A DNA stretch of 64,000 bases from Shewanella sp. MR-4 (GCF_000014685.1 NC_008321.1:2415001-2479000); one strand, 5' to 3'. Counted from the stretch's first letter, positions 16,378-26,261 are shown. Translations and numbers: made by a program. The notes: generated by a model not told the origin, from the letters alone.

Positions 16378-18204
16378 TTAATAAAGTTCGTCAATGGCGC
16401 TGGTACTGCGCGCACCGGTTTCTGGACTGCTTAAGTTTGAACGCAGTGCCCCAAACAACTCACGACCCATTCCATAGCGTGAGTGGCGTAAATCGATTTC
16501 TGTAGCGGTTCTCGCGGCAAGTTCGGCATCAGAGACCAATAAGCTCAGCTCACCGGTCAGCGCGTCGACACGAATAAGATCGCCATCTTGCACTTTGGCA
16601 ATCAGCCCGCCATCGATAGCCTCTGGCGTTAAGTGAATCGCTGCTGGTACTTTGCCCGATGCGCCTGACATACGACCGTCGGTCATCAGTGCCACTTTAA
16701 AGCCTTTATCCTGCAAAGAGCCTAACAGCGGCGTTAACTTGTGCAGCTCTGGCATACCGTTCGCTTTCGGCCCTTGACCTTTTACTACCACCACACAATC
16801 TCGGTCTAATGCGCCGGATTTAAACAGCGCATCCAGTTTGTTTTGATCGTCAATCACCACGGCTGGCGCTTCAACTACACGGTGCTTTTCTTGCACGGCT
16901 GACACTTTAATCACAGCACGACCCAAGTTGCCCTTAAGCAGTTTTAAGCCACCGTTGTTTTGGAAAGGCGTAGCGACAGACGTTAATACTTCGGTATCTA
17001 GGCTGACGGTTGGACCATCTACCCAGCGCACCTCGCCATCGAGTAATTTGGGCTCTTGGGTGTAACGACGTAGACCAAAACCTGCAACTGTGTTGACATC
17101 CTCGTGCAGTAGGCCCGCATCGAGTAATTCCTTGATAAGGAAAGCCATACCGCCTGCGGCGTGGAAGTGGTTAATGTCCGCATGACCGTTTGGATAAACA
17201 CGTGCCAATAATGGAACCGCGTCAGATAATTCAGAAAAATCATCCCAGTTAACGATAATGCCGGCCGCACGCGCCGCCGCCACAATGTGCATGGTTAAGT
17301 TAGTTGAACCACCCGTTGCCAGTAGCGCCACTATGCCGTTCACGACGGATTTCTCGTTAACCACTTCACCGATTGGGCTGTATTGAGTACCCAGTTCGGT
17401 TAAGCGGCACACTTGCTTGGCCGCCATTTTATTCAGGGCTTCACGCAGTGGATCGTCAGGATTTACAAATGATGAACCCGGCAATTGCAGCCCCATCACT
17501 TCAAGCATCAGCTGATTCGAGTTGGCCGTACCGTAGAAGGTACAGGTACCAGCGCTGTGGTAAGACTGCGCTTCGGCTTCAAGCAGCTGCGCTCTATCGA
17601 CTTTACCTTGGGCAAATTGCTGGCGAATACGGGCTTTTTCCTTGTTTGGGATCCCCGACTTCATTGGGCCTGCAGGCACAAACAGCATAGGTAAATGGCC
17701 AAAACTTAAGGCGCCAATCAATAAGCCCGGCACGATTTTGTCGCAGATACCCAGTAATAAGGCGCCATCAAACATGTTGTGGGATAAGCCCACCGCCGTC
17801 GCCATGGCAATCACTTCACGACTCAGTAAGCTCAGTTCCATCCCGGGTTGACCTTGAGTCACACCGTCACACATCGCGGGTACACCACCTGCGACCTGTG
17901 CAACACTGCCCACTTCCTGACAAGCTTTTTTCAGCAATTCAGGATAGGTTTCATAGGGTTGGTGTGCAGACAACATATCGTTGAATGCGGTAATAATCCC
18001 GATGTTAGCTTTGGTCAGTTGACGCAATGAATTTTTGTCATCTGGACTACAAGCAGCAAAACCGTGGGCTAAGTTACCGCAGCTTAAGGAGCTACGGTGT
18101 ACGCCATGGTTACGAGCATCATTTAACGCGGCTAAATACGCTTCACGAGATGCTTTGCTACGGGCAATAATTCTGTCGGTAACAGATTGAACGACTGAGT
18201 GCAT
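16378..18204 (-). CDS. edd: 6-phosphogluconate dehydratase
   Basis: Edd dehydrates 6-phosphogluconate to KDPG. The 608-residue protein is a full-length IlvD/Edd family dehydratase with an iron-sulfur cluster: Cys residues in GVPAMCDGVTQG and GICDKIVPG are the likely ligands, and the late MTDGRMSGASGKVPAAIH motif is the family signature. AAGGAGT sits just upstream of the ATG. It lies 12 bases after pgl and 20 bases before eda in one operon. The iron-sulfur cluster makes this step the oxygen-sensitive point of the pathway. Confidence 0.97.
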   Translation of the reverse strand: MHSVVQSVTDRIIARSKASREAYLAALNDARNHGVHRSSLSCGNLAHGFAACSPDDKNSLRQLTKANIGIITAFNDMLSAHQPYETYPELLKKACQEVGSVAQVAGGVPAMCDGVTQGQPGMELSLLSREVIAMATAVGLSHNMFDGALLLGICDKIVPGLLIGALSFGHLPMLFVPAGPMKSGIPNKEKARIRQQFAQGKVDRAQLLEAEAQSYHSAGTCTFYGTANSNQLMLEVMGLQLPGSSFVNPDDPLREALNKMAAKQVCRLTELGTQYSPIGEVVNEKSVVNGIVALLATGGSTNLTMHIVAAARAAGIIVNWDDFSELSDAVPLLARVYPNGHADINHFHAAGGMAFLIKELLDAGLLHEDVNTVAGFGLRRYTQEPKLLDGEVRWVDGPTVSLDTEVLTSVATPFQNNGGLKLLKGNLGRAVIKVSAVQEKHRVVEAPAVVIDDQNKLDALFKSGALDRDCVVVVKGQGPKANGMPELHKLTPLLGSLQDKGFKVALMTDGRMSGASGKVPAAIHLTPEAIDGGLIAKVQDGDLIRVDALTGELSLLVSDAELAARTATEIDLRHSRYGMGRELFGALRSNLSSPETGARSTSAIDELY

Positions 18205-18216
18205 GAGAGTGACTCC

Positions 18217-18915
18217 TTAAGCGCTCCAGAACACGTCAACGGGCGTTTTACGCTGCGCTAATACGGCTCTGATGGGCATAGCATTAACATCATCATTTTC
18301 TAAGGCTTGACGATATACGGATAATTTCTGTTCCCCGACCAAATGCAGATAAATCTGTCTGCTATTGAGGATCGCATTCTTAGATAATGTGATCCGGCCG
18401 TGGGGCGCTGTGGTGGGATTGGTTGCCACACACAGGGCCTGAGTGCTCAAGGCATCATTTAACTCGGCGCTGCAAGGGAACCATGAGCAAGTGTGACCAT
18501 CGTTGCCCATACCGAGCACCACTACATCGAAGGGACGCGGAAAATTAGACAGCGACTCGGCGGTCATATCGGCGCCCGCTTCGGCGGTGGAAAACATATT
18601 CTTTAATCCGCGGAACTTGGCATTGGCCGCGCGGTTTTGCAGTAAATGTTCACGCACTAAACGCTCATTCGATGCACTGTCTTCCACATCTACCCAGCGC
18701 TCATCGGCGAGCGTGACATAAACATCACTCCAATCGATGGATTTCATGCTGAGGAGCTCAAACAGTTTCAGCGGTGTTGAGCCGCCGGAAACGACTAAGC
18801 TAGCCTTACCACGCGCATCCACAGCCTCTTGCAACTGGCTGGCGATCTTATTCGCCAACTGTTGCTCGAGCGCTGCAGGTGTATCAAAGGATTTAAATAC
18901 GGTTTCTTTAATCAT
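18217..18915 (-). CDS. pgl: 6-phosphogluconolactonase
   Basis: This 232-residue protein of the DevB/SOL type hydrolyses 6-phosphogluconolactone. The family motifs are VVSGGSTPLKLFELL near residue 42, TLADERWVD (residues about 70-78), and VVLGMGNDGHTCSWFP near 130 with the catalytic His. It lies between zwf (9 bases) and edd (12 bases) on the same strand, completing the path from glucose 6-phosphate to 6-phosphogluconate. Confidence 0.96.
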   Translation of the reverse strand: MIKETVFKSFDTPAALEQQLANKIASQLQEAVDARGKASLVVSGGSTPLKLFELLSMKSIDWSDVYVTLADERWVDVEDSASNERLVREHLLQNRAANAKFRGLKNMFSTAEAGADMTAESLSNFPRPFDVVVLGMGNDGHTCSWFPCSAELNDALSTQALCVATNPTTAPHGRITLSKNAILNSRQIYLHLVGEQKLSVYRQALENDDVNAMPIRAVLAQRKTPVDVFWSA

Positions 18916-18924
18916 CGAAGCCCC

Positions 18925-20397
18925 CTATTCATCCCACGAACGGCCGTCTTTGGTGATCAGCGCGACCGACGCTACAGGTCCCCAAGTGCCCGCAGGATAA
19001 GGTTTCGGTTTCTCGTTACTTTGTTCCCATGATTGGATGATGCCATCCACCCAAGTCCAAGCCTGCTCTACTTCGTCACGGCGAACGAACAGTGCTTGGT
19101 TACCGAGCATGGCTTCGAGCAACAGACGCTCGTAAGCATCGGCGATACGCTCATTTTTAAAGGTATCCGAGAAACTCAAGTCGAGTTTAGTGGTTTGTAA
19201 ACGTTGCTTCTGCTCTAGCCCCGGCACCTTGTTCATCATCTGGATCTCAACCCCTTCATGTGGTTGCAGACGGATGGTTAACTTGTTAGGTGGCAAGTTA
19301 CGGTAGCTTGAGCGATACAAGTTGTGGGGTGGGTTTTTAAAATACACCACAATTTCAGAGCTCTTGAACGGCATGCGTTTACCGCTACGCAGATAAAATG
19401 GCACGCCCGCCCAACGCCAGTTGTCGATATCGACACGCAGCGCCACAAAGGTTTCGGTGTGGGACTGAAGGTTAGCGCCCTCTTCCTCTAAATACCCAGG
19501 AACTGGACTGCCCTTGAGGAAGCCGGCACTGTACTGACCACGGACAGTGTTTTCATAGACATTGTCGGCATTAATTGGGCGCAGCGACTTCAGTACTTTC
19601 ACTTTTTCATCGCGAATACTGTCGGCATCTAAGTTAACCGGAGGATCCATGGCAACCAGTGTCAACACTTGCAGTAAGTGGTTTTGGATCATATCGCGCA
19701 TCTGACCGGCTTTATCGAAGTAACCCCAACGGCCTTCGATACCCACTTCTTCAGCAACGGTGATCTGGACATGGTCAATGGTCCGGTTGTCCCACTTAGA
19801 CGCGAATAACGAGTTAGCAAAACGCAGCGCAATCAGGTTTTGGACCGTCTCTTTACCTAAGTAATGGTCGATACGATAAACTTGGTTTTCTTTGAAGTAG
19901 GCAGAAACTTGATCGTTAATCACGCGGGAAGAAGCGAGATCAGAGCCAATGGGCTTTTCGAGTACCACGCGAGAATCGCTATGGATAAGATTTTGTTCGT
20001 GTAGACAGCGGCAGATATCACCAAAAATCGCAGGAGGGGTGGCAAAATAACTGACCATGACGCGCTCTTCTGGTTTGAGCAATTCATGGAAGGCGCTGTA
20101 GCCTGCAGATTCGGTGAAATTCGTGCCGACATAATGGCAGCGGGACAAGAAACGTTCGACAGTCTCTTCGCAGAGCGGTTCTTTTACGAAGGTTTTTAAC
20201 GCAAGGATGACGAGTTCTCTAAATTCATCCTGACTGAACTCATCTTTGGCAACCCCAATGACTTTGGTGTTTTTATCCAGAAGTTCAGCTTTATCTAGCT
20301 GGTATAAAGAAGGTAACAACTTGCGTCGTGCCAAGTCGCCTTTAGTACCAAAGAGTACGAAGTCACAAGCTTTGGCGCCTGATGTTGTTTTGCCCAT
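18925..20397 (-). CDS. zwf: Glucose-6-phosphate 1-dehydrogenase
   Basis: Zwf oxidises glucose 6-phosphate to the lactone with NADP+ and is the first gene of the zwf-pgl-edd-eda operon. The 490-residue protein has the Rossmann motif FGTKGDLARRKLLPSLY near the N-terminus and the active site RIDHYLGKE around residue 180. GGAGAG lies about 10 bases before the ATG. A HexR-type site sits 60-80 bases upstream between zwf and divergent hexR. The operon would drain hexose phosphate through the Entner-Doudoroff route; no 6-phosphogluconate dehydrogenase gene is in the window. Confidence 0.97.
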   Translation of the reverse strand: MGKTTSGAKACDFVLFGTKGDLARRKLLPSLYQLDKAELLDKNTKVIGVAKDEFSQDEFRELVILALKTFVKEPLCEETVERFLSRCHYVGTNFTESAGYSAFHELLKPEERVMVSYFATPPAIFGDICRCLHEQNLIHSDSRVVLEKPIGSDLASSRVINDQVSAYFKENQVYRIDHYLGKETVQNLIALRFANSLFASKWDNRTIDHVQITVAEEVGIEGRWGYFDKAGQMRDMIQNHLLQVLTLVAMDPPVNLDADSIRDEKVKVLKSLRPINADNVYENTVRGQYSAGFLKGSPVPGYLEEEGANLQSHTETFVALRVDIDNWRWAGVPFYLRSGKRMPFKSSEIVVYFKNPPHNLYRSSYRNLPPNKLTIRLQPHEGVEIQMMNKVPGLEQKQRLQTTKLDLSFSDTFKNERIADAYERLLLEAMLGNQALFVRRDEVEQAWTWVDGIIQSWEQSNEKPKPYPAGTWGPVASVALITKDGRSWDE

Positions 20398-20457
20398 TGC
20401 GTTACGCTCTCCTTTGTATGTCGTGTCCCTTCATGCCAATGAAGAAATCCACACTTT

Positions 20458-20475
20458 TGTTGTAATATAACAACA
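20458..20475. promoter_or_regulatory. HexR-type operator in the zwf-hexR intergenic region
   Basis: TGTTGTAATATAACAACA is a near-perfect dyad about 60-80 bases upstream of zwf and 235 bases upstream of hexR. Its core TGTAATATAACAACA resembles HexR sites (TGTARY-NNN-RYTACA type). HexR regulates zwf and edd in Shewanella; the call rests on motif plus position. Confidence 0.65.
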
Positions 20476-20709
20476 GAATTTGTTAAATGCATCTATTTTT
20501 ATCAATATTAACATTCTTGCTAACTAGGCACCTAGGGCATAAATCTGATATGCTTTTTGTGCTTAAATTACTGATGATAGTAAATTCTTATTTCAAAAAT
20601 GTACTTAAAACTTACTTAAGCAGTGTCGATTAGTGAGATCCTGAAACAGATCAGCAGCACTAAACAAAAATAAATAAAATTACATTCTCAATTTAGCGGA
20701 CGTACGCGT

Positions 20710-21564
20710 ATGAATACCCTAGAAAAGGTTCAAAAAAGCCTCACCCATTTTAGTAAGTCAGAACGCAAGGTTGCAGAGGTGATCTTAGCCTCTCCGCAAA
20801 CAGCTATTCACTCGAGTATTGCCACTCTAGCTAAGATGGCAGATGTGAGTGAACCTACTGTGAACCGTTTCTGTCGCCGCTTAGATACTAAAGGCTTTCC
20901 TGATTTTAAGTTACATCTGGCGCAAAGTCTCGCAAACGGTACGCCTTATGTGAGCCGCCATGTGGAAGAAGATGACTCTCCAGAGTCTTACACGACAAAA
21001 ATTTTCGAATCATCAATGGCTTCCTTAGATACAGCACGTCAAAGCTTAGACGTCACTGCCATCAATAAAGCCGTGGATATTCTGACTCAAGCCAAAACCA
21101 TCTCCTTCTTTGGCTTAGGCGCTTCGGCCTCCGTTGCCCATGATGCCCAGAATAAATTTTTCCGTTTTAATGTGCCTGTCATCTGTTTTGACGATGTTCT
21201 GATGCAGCGCATGAGCTGTATTAACAGCAATGAAGGCGATGTTGTGGTGCTGATTTCCCATACAGGCCGCACTAAATCATTGATAGAAATAGCGCGTTTA
21301 GCGAGAGAAAACGGCGCGGCTGTGATTGGTATTACGGCTCGTAACTCACCGTTATCCATGGAATGTACACTGCCCGTGACGATGGAAGTGCCTGAAGATA
21401 CCGATATGTATTTGCCTATGGCCTCGCGTTTAGCGCAATTGGTGACTATAGATGTATTGGCGACTGGTTTTACCCTACGCCGCGGCCCACGTTTCCGTGA
21501 CAATTTAAAGCGTGTGAAAGAAGTGTTGAAAGAGTCTCGTATCAATAAAGATCCGATACTGTAA
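20710..21564 (+). CDS. hexR: RpiR-family transcriptional regulator HexR
   Basis: HexR is the central carbohydrate regulator of Shewanella and other gammaproteobacteria and responds to KDPG. The 284-residue protein has an N-terminal HTH_6 domain (residues 1-77, with ATLAKMADVSEPTVNRFCRR as the recognition helix region) and a C-terminal SIS sugar-phosphate domain (about 120-250, with ISFFGLGASASVAHDAQ and VVVLISHTGRTKSL). It is divergent from zwf and 184 bases upstream of pykA, with a terminator in between. Its ligand is made by the adjacent operon, closing a feedback loop. Confidence 0.95.
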   Translation: MNTLEKVQKSLTHFSKSERKVAEVILASPQTAIHSSIATLAKMADVSEPTVNRFCRRLDTKGFPDFKLHLAQSLANGTPYVSRHVEEDDSPESYTTKIFESSMASLDTARQSLDVTAINKAVDILTQAKTISFFGLGASASVAHDAQNKFFRFNVPVICFDDVLMQRMSCINSNEGDVVVLISHTGRTKSLIEIARLARENGAAVIGITARNSPLSMECTLPVTMEVPEDTDMYLPMASRLAQLVTIDVLATGFTLRRGPRFRDNLKRVKEVLKESRINKDPIL

Positions 21565-21578
21565 TTCACTTCCTATCT

Positions 21579-21619
21579 TAAAAAAGGCTAGTGCAAATCG
21601 CCCGTCTAGCCTTTTTTAA
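21579..21619 (+). terminator. Terminator after hexR
   Basis: AAAAAAGGCTAG/CTAGCCTTTTTT inverted repeat 16 bases after the hexR stop, ending in a T-run. Confidence 0.9.
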
Positions 21620-21674
21620 AGCAAATTTCAGCGATACCTCACAAATTTGAAACATAACTTTAGATCAATTTGAT

Positions 21675-21689
21675 TGTAACTTTACTACA
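21675..21689. promoter_or_regulatory. HexR-type operator overlapping the pykA promoter
   Basis: TGTAACTTTACTACA fits the TGTARY-NNN-RYTACA form of HexR sites well. It covers the -35 region of a promoter whose -10 is TAATAT at 21708-21713, so binding would block or modulate polymerase. Position and motif are seen; function is inferred from known HexR control of pykA. Confidence 0.7.
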
Positions 21690-21748
21690 TAATTTGGAAT
21701 TGCATGGTAATATAGCCCCAAGATTTTTTAACTTTAACGGAGTATCTT

Positions 21749-23188
21749 ATGTTCCGCAGAACCAAAATCGTCACCACTCTGGGCCCCGCCACTGACCGTG
21801 ACGATAACTTACGCCGTATTATCGCGGCAGGTGCAAACGTTGTTCGTCTTAACTTCTCCCACGGTTCCCCCGAAGATCATCTCAAACGCGCGACTCAAGC
21901 TCGCGAAATTGCAAAAGAATTAGGTGTCCATGTTGCTATTTTAGGTGACTTACAAGGTCCTAAGATCCGTGTATCTACCTTTAAAGACAACAAAAAAGTT
22001 CAACTGAACTTAGGTCAAGCCTACATTCTGGATGCCGAGTTAGGTAAAGGCGAAGGCGACGAGAATCAAGTCGGTATCGACTACAAGCAATTGCCAGACG
22101 ATGTGAAAATTGGCGATATCCTGATGCTCGACGACGGCCGTGTACAACTGCGTGTTGAGCGCGTTGAAGGTCGTAAAGTGCACACGACTGTTACCGTTGC
22201 TGGCCCTCTATCAAACAATAAAGGGATCAACAAACAAGGTGGTGGTCTATCTGCAGCGGCTCTGACTGAAAAAGACAAGGCTGATATCCTGACTGCGGCC
22301 ATGATCCAAGTGGATTACTTAGCCGTGTCTTTCCCACGTAGTGGCGCCGATCTGGAATACGCGCGTTCTTTAGCGCAGCAAGCTGGCAGTAATGCACTGA
22401 TCGTCGCAAAAGTAGAACGTGCTGAAGCCGTGGCTAGCGAAGAAGCGATGGATGATGTAATTTTAGCCTCTGACGTAGTCATGGTTGCCCGTGGTGACTT
22501 AGGGGTTGAGATTGGTGATGCAGCGCTTGTAGCAGTACAGAAGAAGCTTATCGCTCGCTCTCGTCAACTGAATAAAATCGTGATCACTGCGACTCAAATG
22601 ATGGAGTCAATGATTTCGAGCCCAATGCCTACTCGCGCGGAAGTCATGGACGTGGCCAACGCCGTGCTCGATGGTACTGACGCAGTGATGCTGTCTGCCG
22701 AAACTGCTGCTGGTGACTTCCCAGAAGAAACCGTTAAGGCGATGGCGAATGTGTGTATCGGTGCCGAATCTCACCCAAGCGTGAAAGTTTCTAAGCACAG
22801 ATTAGATGCACGTTTCACTTCAGTTGAAGAAACGATTGCACTATCGACTATGTATGCTGCTAACCACTTAGAAGGCGTGAAAGCAATTATTGCCTTAACT
22901 GAGTCTGGCGCAACACCTAAACTGATGTCACGTATCAGTTCATCTTTACCCATCCTTGGTTTATCACGCCATGAGACAACGCTGGCGAAGATGGCACTGT
23001 ACCGTGGTGTGTTACCGATTTACTTCGACTCAACCATTTATCCTGCCGATGAGTTAGCGCAAAAAGCGTTGGAATCATTAACAACTGCGGGTTATCTGCA
23101 GAGTGGCGACTTGGTATTAATGACCAAGGGTGATGCGATGGAAACTATCGGCGGCACTAACACTTGTAAAGTGTTGATCGTTGCATAA
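21749..23188 (+). CDS. pykA: Pyruvate kinase
   Basis: Pyruvate kinase converts phosphoenolpyruvate and ADP to pyruvate and ATP. The 479-residue length and sequence (MFRRTKIVTTLGPATDRDDN) fit the PykA, AMP-activated type. Visible motifs are the ADP/substrate site VVRLNFSHG, LGDLQGPKIR, the catalytic Lys in LIVAKVERAEAV, the VARGDLGVEIG signature and TATQMMESM. An ACGGAG ribosome-binding site precedes the ATG. It sits next to the Entner-Doudoroff operon, which makes pyruvate directly, and shares its regulator. Confidence 0.97.
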   Translation: MFRRTKIVTTLGPATDRDDNLRRIIAAGANVVRLNFSHGSPEDHLKRATQAREIAKELGVHVAILGDLQGPKIRVSTFKDNKKVQLNLGQAYILDAELGKGEGDENQVGIDYKQLPDDVKIGDILMLDDGRVQLRVERVEGRKVHTTVTVAGPLSNNKGINKQGGGLSAAALTEKDKADILTAAMIQVDYLAVSFPRSGADLEYARSLAQQAGSNALIVAKVERAEAVASEEAMDDVILASDVVMVARGDLGVEIGDAALVAVQKKLIARSRQLNKIVITATQMMESMISSPMPTRAEVMDVANAVLDGTDAVMLSAETAAGDFPEETVKAMANVCIGAESHPSVKVSKHRLDARFTSVEETIALSTMYAANHLEGVKAIIALTESGATPKLMSRISSSLPILGLSRHETTLAKMALYRGVLPIYFDSTIYPADELAQKALESLTTAGYLQSGDLVLMTKGDAMETIGGTNTCKVLIVA

Positions 23189-23249
23189 TTTTTGCTGATT
23201 GGCGTTAGCTAGACGTAAAGAGTAAGGCTAACCGTCATCAAGCTTAAAA

Positions 23250-23283
23250 ACAAAAACCACCTCAATTGAGGTGGTTTTTTATA
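23250..23283. terminator. Bidirectional terminator between pykA and fadE
   Basis: A perfect dyad AAAAACCACCTC/GAGGTGGTTTTT centred on AATT at 23252-23279, with T's continuing on the plus strand. It serves two convergent genes. Confidence 0.92.
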
Positions 23284-23327
23284 TCTTGTCAGGCTAGAAA
23301 CGATTGCAGTCGTGCTAGCCGATCGGA

Positions 23328-25607
23328 TTATAAGGCTTCAAAATCATTCACATTGATGGCCGCTAAGCGCAGCTTATCAGCATGTAACAGCTTTTGATGC
23401 TCATCTTGAGTCACAGTGCCCTGCTCCAACGCTTTAGCAAATAACACCAAGTTAGGCACTTTGGCTGGTAACTCACCGGCGCGTTGCGCTTTCTTGAGCT
23501 TCTTGTAAATCTCTTTACAGGCATATTGCGCCACGAAGGCCTGTTCAACTTCAGCAATACCACCCACGTCGCCTTCAAACTCAGGGCATAGGAAAGTAAT
23601 GCGTTCACGGGCAGGACTTGGTTTTAACATGCCAGAGACCAATTCGGTCCCCATTTTATCGCTAGGCGCGTTGAAATGGTTGCCGATGGGGAAAATCAGC
23701 GCACGTAGCAGCCATGCAAATGGGCGGTTCGGGAAGTTACGGATCACTTCTTCAAGCGCTTTAGCTGCTAAGTGCAAGCGATTTGCCATCACATAACGCA
23801 CCGCGGGTAAATCGTCCTGTTGACGGCCATTGTCTTCAAACAGTTTTAGGGTAGCCGAGCCTAAGTACAGCTGGCTTAACACATCCCCCATACGTGCCGA
23901 CAACATTTCCTTACGCTTCAAATCGCCGCCCATGATCAGCATCGAAATATCTGTCATCAAGGCTAATGCCGATGAAATGCGCGACATATCTTTATAATAC
24001 TGCTTAGTTTCACCGCTCACTGGCGCACTACCAAAGCGGCTGGCAGTCAAGGCGTTGAATAAGGCGCTAAACGCGTTACGAGTGGCGTAACCCATATGAC
24101 CCATTAACAGCGAGTCGAAACGCTCGAGCGCATCGTGCTCGTTTTCCATCGCCGCGGCTTCCATTTCGGCCAACACATAAGGATGGCAACGGGTTGCACC
24201 TTGACCAAAAATCATCAAGGAACGCGTCAAAATGTTCGCTCCTTCAACGGTAATCGAAATAGGATTCGACATATAAGGGTGGCCTAAGTAGTTTTTAGGT
24301 CCTAATTGAATGCCCTTACCCGACTGAATATCCATCGCATCGTTCATCACCGCGCGGCCAAGTTCAGTCATGTGGAATTTGGCAATCGCTGTCACCACTG
24401 AAGGTTTAACTTTAAGATCGATCCCCGTGGTGGTTAAACGGCGCGCCGCTTCCAATTGATAAGTATTGGCGATAATGCGCGCCAGCGCTTCCTGCACACC
24501 TTCAAAGTTGCCAATCGCCATACCAAATTGATGACGCACATAGCTGTAAGCCGTGGTGGTTTTGGTCGCCATATGGCCAGACGCGGTAGCCAATGCAGGC
24601 AGAGAAATACCGCGACCCGCCGATAAACATTCAACCAGCATGCGCCAGCCTCTGCCCGCAAACTCAGGACCACCGATGATCCAATCCAGCGGAATAAAGA
24701 CTTCTTCGCCCTTAGTAGTCCCGTTCATAAACGCCATGTTGAGCGGATTATGACGACGGCCAATGACAACACCAGGATGATCGGTTGGGATCAAGGCACA
24801 GGTAATACCTAAATTCTTTTTATCACCAAGCAAACCATCAGGATCGCGCATCTGGAAGGCTAAACCTAATACGGTTGCCACTGGTGCGAGGGTAATATAA
24901 CGCTTGTCCCAGGTTAATTTCAGGCCTAAAACTTCTTCACCGTTAAACTCACCACGGCAAACAATACCCACATCGGGGATAGCGCCCGCATCACTACCTG
25001 CTTCTGGACCAGTTAATGCAAAGCATGGGATCTCATCACCCTTAGCTAATGCAGGTAACCAGCGCTCCTTTTGCTCCTTAGTGCCATAGTGAGTCAAAAG
25101 CTCACCAGGGCCTAATGAGTTTGGCACCATCACAGTGACCGCGGCACTCACGCTGCGGCTGGCTAATTTACTCACAATCGTCGAGTTGGCGTAGGCAGAA
25201 AACGCACGACCACCAAACTTTTTCGGGATGATCAGCGCAAAAAAGCCTTCTTTCTTAAAGTAGTCCCACAGCTCTGGTGGCAAATCCTTACGGTTATGCA
25301 CGATATCAAAATCATCGATCATCTTCAGGGCGGTCATCACCTGATTATCGATAAAGTCTTTCTCTTCAGCCGTGAGTGTGGGTTTACCGTAGCTGTGCAG
25401 GGTATTCCAATTTGGATTACCGCGGAATAGCTCGCCTTCCCACCACACATCACCCGCTTCCATCGCTTCGCGCTCGGTATCGGATAATGGCGGTAATACT
25501 TTTTTAAAGAAGTGAAAAACCGGCTGGGTGATAAATTGCATCCGAAGGCTCTTTACTGCAAACAGCGCAATAATCGCAATCAGGGCAATAATTATAATCG
25601 TCAACAT
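23328..25607 (-). CDS. fadE: Acyl-CoA dehydrogenase, FadE family
   Basis: This 759-residue flavoprotein catalyses the first step of fatty-acid beta-oxidation, acyl-CoA to trans-2-enoyl-CoA. It has an N-terminal hydrophobic helix (MLTIIIIALIAIIALFAV), as in E. coli FadE, so it is probably membrane-associated. The dehydrogenase core spans about residues 80-480, with ALTGPEAGSDAG and ITVEGANILTRSLMIFGQG; the remaining 270 residues are the FadE-specific C-terminal domain. Start 25607 is chosen over an in-frame TTG six bases upstream because AAAGG lies at normal distance. It is 15 bases downstream of psrA in one operon. Confidence 0.92.
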   Translation of the reverse strand: MLTIIIIALIAIIALFAVKSLRMQFITQPVFHFFKKVLPPLSDTEREAMEAGDVWWEGELFRGNPNWNTLHSYGKPTLTAEEKDFIDNQVMTALKMIDDFDIVHNRKDLPPELWDYFKKEGFFALIIPKKFGGRAFSAYANSTIVSKLASRSVSAAVTVMVPNSLGPGELLTHYGTKEQKERWLPALAKGDEIPCFALTGPEAGSDAGAIPDVGIVCRGEFNGEEVLGLKLTWDKRYITLAPVATVLGLAFQMRDPDGLLGDKKNLGITCALIPTDHPGVVIGRRHNPLNMAFMNGTTKGEEVFIPLDWIIGGPEFAGRGWRMLVECLSAGRGISLPALATASGHMATKTTTAYSYVRHQFGMAIGNFEGVQEALARIIANTYQLEAARRLTTTGIDLKVKPSVVTAIAKFHMTELGRAVMNDAMDIQSGKGIQLGPKNYLGHPYMSNPISITVEGANILTRSLMIFGQGATRCHPYVLAEMEAAAMENEHDALERFDSLLMGHMGYATRNAFSALFNALTASRFGSAPVSGETKQYYKDMSRISSALALMTDISMLIMGGDLKRKEMLSARMGDVLSQLYLGSATLKLFEDNGRQQDDLPAVRYVMANRLHLAAKALEEVIRNFPNRPFAWLLRALIFPIGNHFNAPSDKMGTELVSGMLKPSPARERITFLCPEFEGDVGGIAEVEQAFVAQYACKEIYKKLKKAQRAGELPAKVPNLVLFAKALEQGTVTQDEHQKLLHADKLRLAAINVNDFEAL

Positions 25608-25622
25608 AATCAAGACCTTTTA

Positions 25623-26261
25623 TTAAGAAGCCACGGGGACAGATACGCCCGCTGCCATGTAGGGGATCACTTTACGGATCACGGCTTCGATGTCGTTATG
25701 CTCACCAAATTCGGCCGCGGCAATATCATTGAGCGCATCGGCTGACGCCATGGTGAAAACAATCGTGCCTAGGGTAAAGTGTAAGCGCCAAAACATTTCA
25801 GCAGGAGGAATATGCGGTGCACTGGCCGAAACAGCTTTTACAAAGGTGTCTAAATGCTGCCCATAATGGGTGGTGATAAACCAACGCAGGTGCCCTTGGC
25901 TTTCAATGTAACCGCGACCCAGCAATTGTAGGAAAATTGTCGTGCCTTCGGTGCGCAGCTCGTTCAAATCCAATAATGGATCGACTAACGCAGAGAAAAT
26001 CTCCTCTAACGAAGCTTGTGTTGGCGCTGTATGCAAGCGTTTTATGGCCGTCGATGCGGCGGGCATAAACACGTCTAAATAGCGGGCTAACACGGCGCGA
26101 ATTAACTCTTTTTTAGAGCCAAAGTGATAGTTCACCGAGGCTAAGTTAACCTCCGCCTTGCTGGTAATAAGTCGCAATGACGTCTCAGAAAACCCCCTTT
26201 CGGCAAAAAGCTTCTCTGCGGCATCAAGTATTCTAGTTTTTGTATCGGATCGACTTGCCAT
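25623..26261 (-). CDS. psrA: TetR-family fatty-acid regulator PsrA
   Basis: The 212-residue protein matches Pseudomonas PsrA along its length: ILDAAEKLFAERGFSETSLR and VNYHFGSKKELIRAVL in the N-terminal HTH, SQGHLR, PPAEMFWRLHF and the C-terminal PYMAAGV. PsrA is a repressor relieved by long-chain acyl-CoA and controls beta-oxidation genes. The start at 26261 is preceded by AAGG at 8 bases; a longer frame exists but crosses the presumed operator. It is the first gene of the psrA-fadE operon, and an AAAC-ACTC-GTTT site lies 23-34 bases upstream, fitting autorepression. Confidence 0.85.
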   Translation of the reverse strand: MASRSDTKTRILDAAEKLFAERGFSETSLRLITSKAEVNLASVNYHFGSKKELIRAVLARYLDVFMPAASTAIKRLHTAPTQASLEEIFSALVDPLLDLNELRTEGTTIFLQLLGRGYIESQGHLRWFITTHYGQHLDTFVKAVSASAPHIPPAEMFWRLHFTLGTIVFTMASADALNDIAAAEFGEHNDIEAVIRKVIPYMAAGVSVPVAS

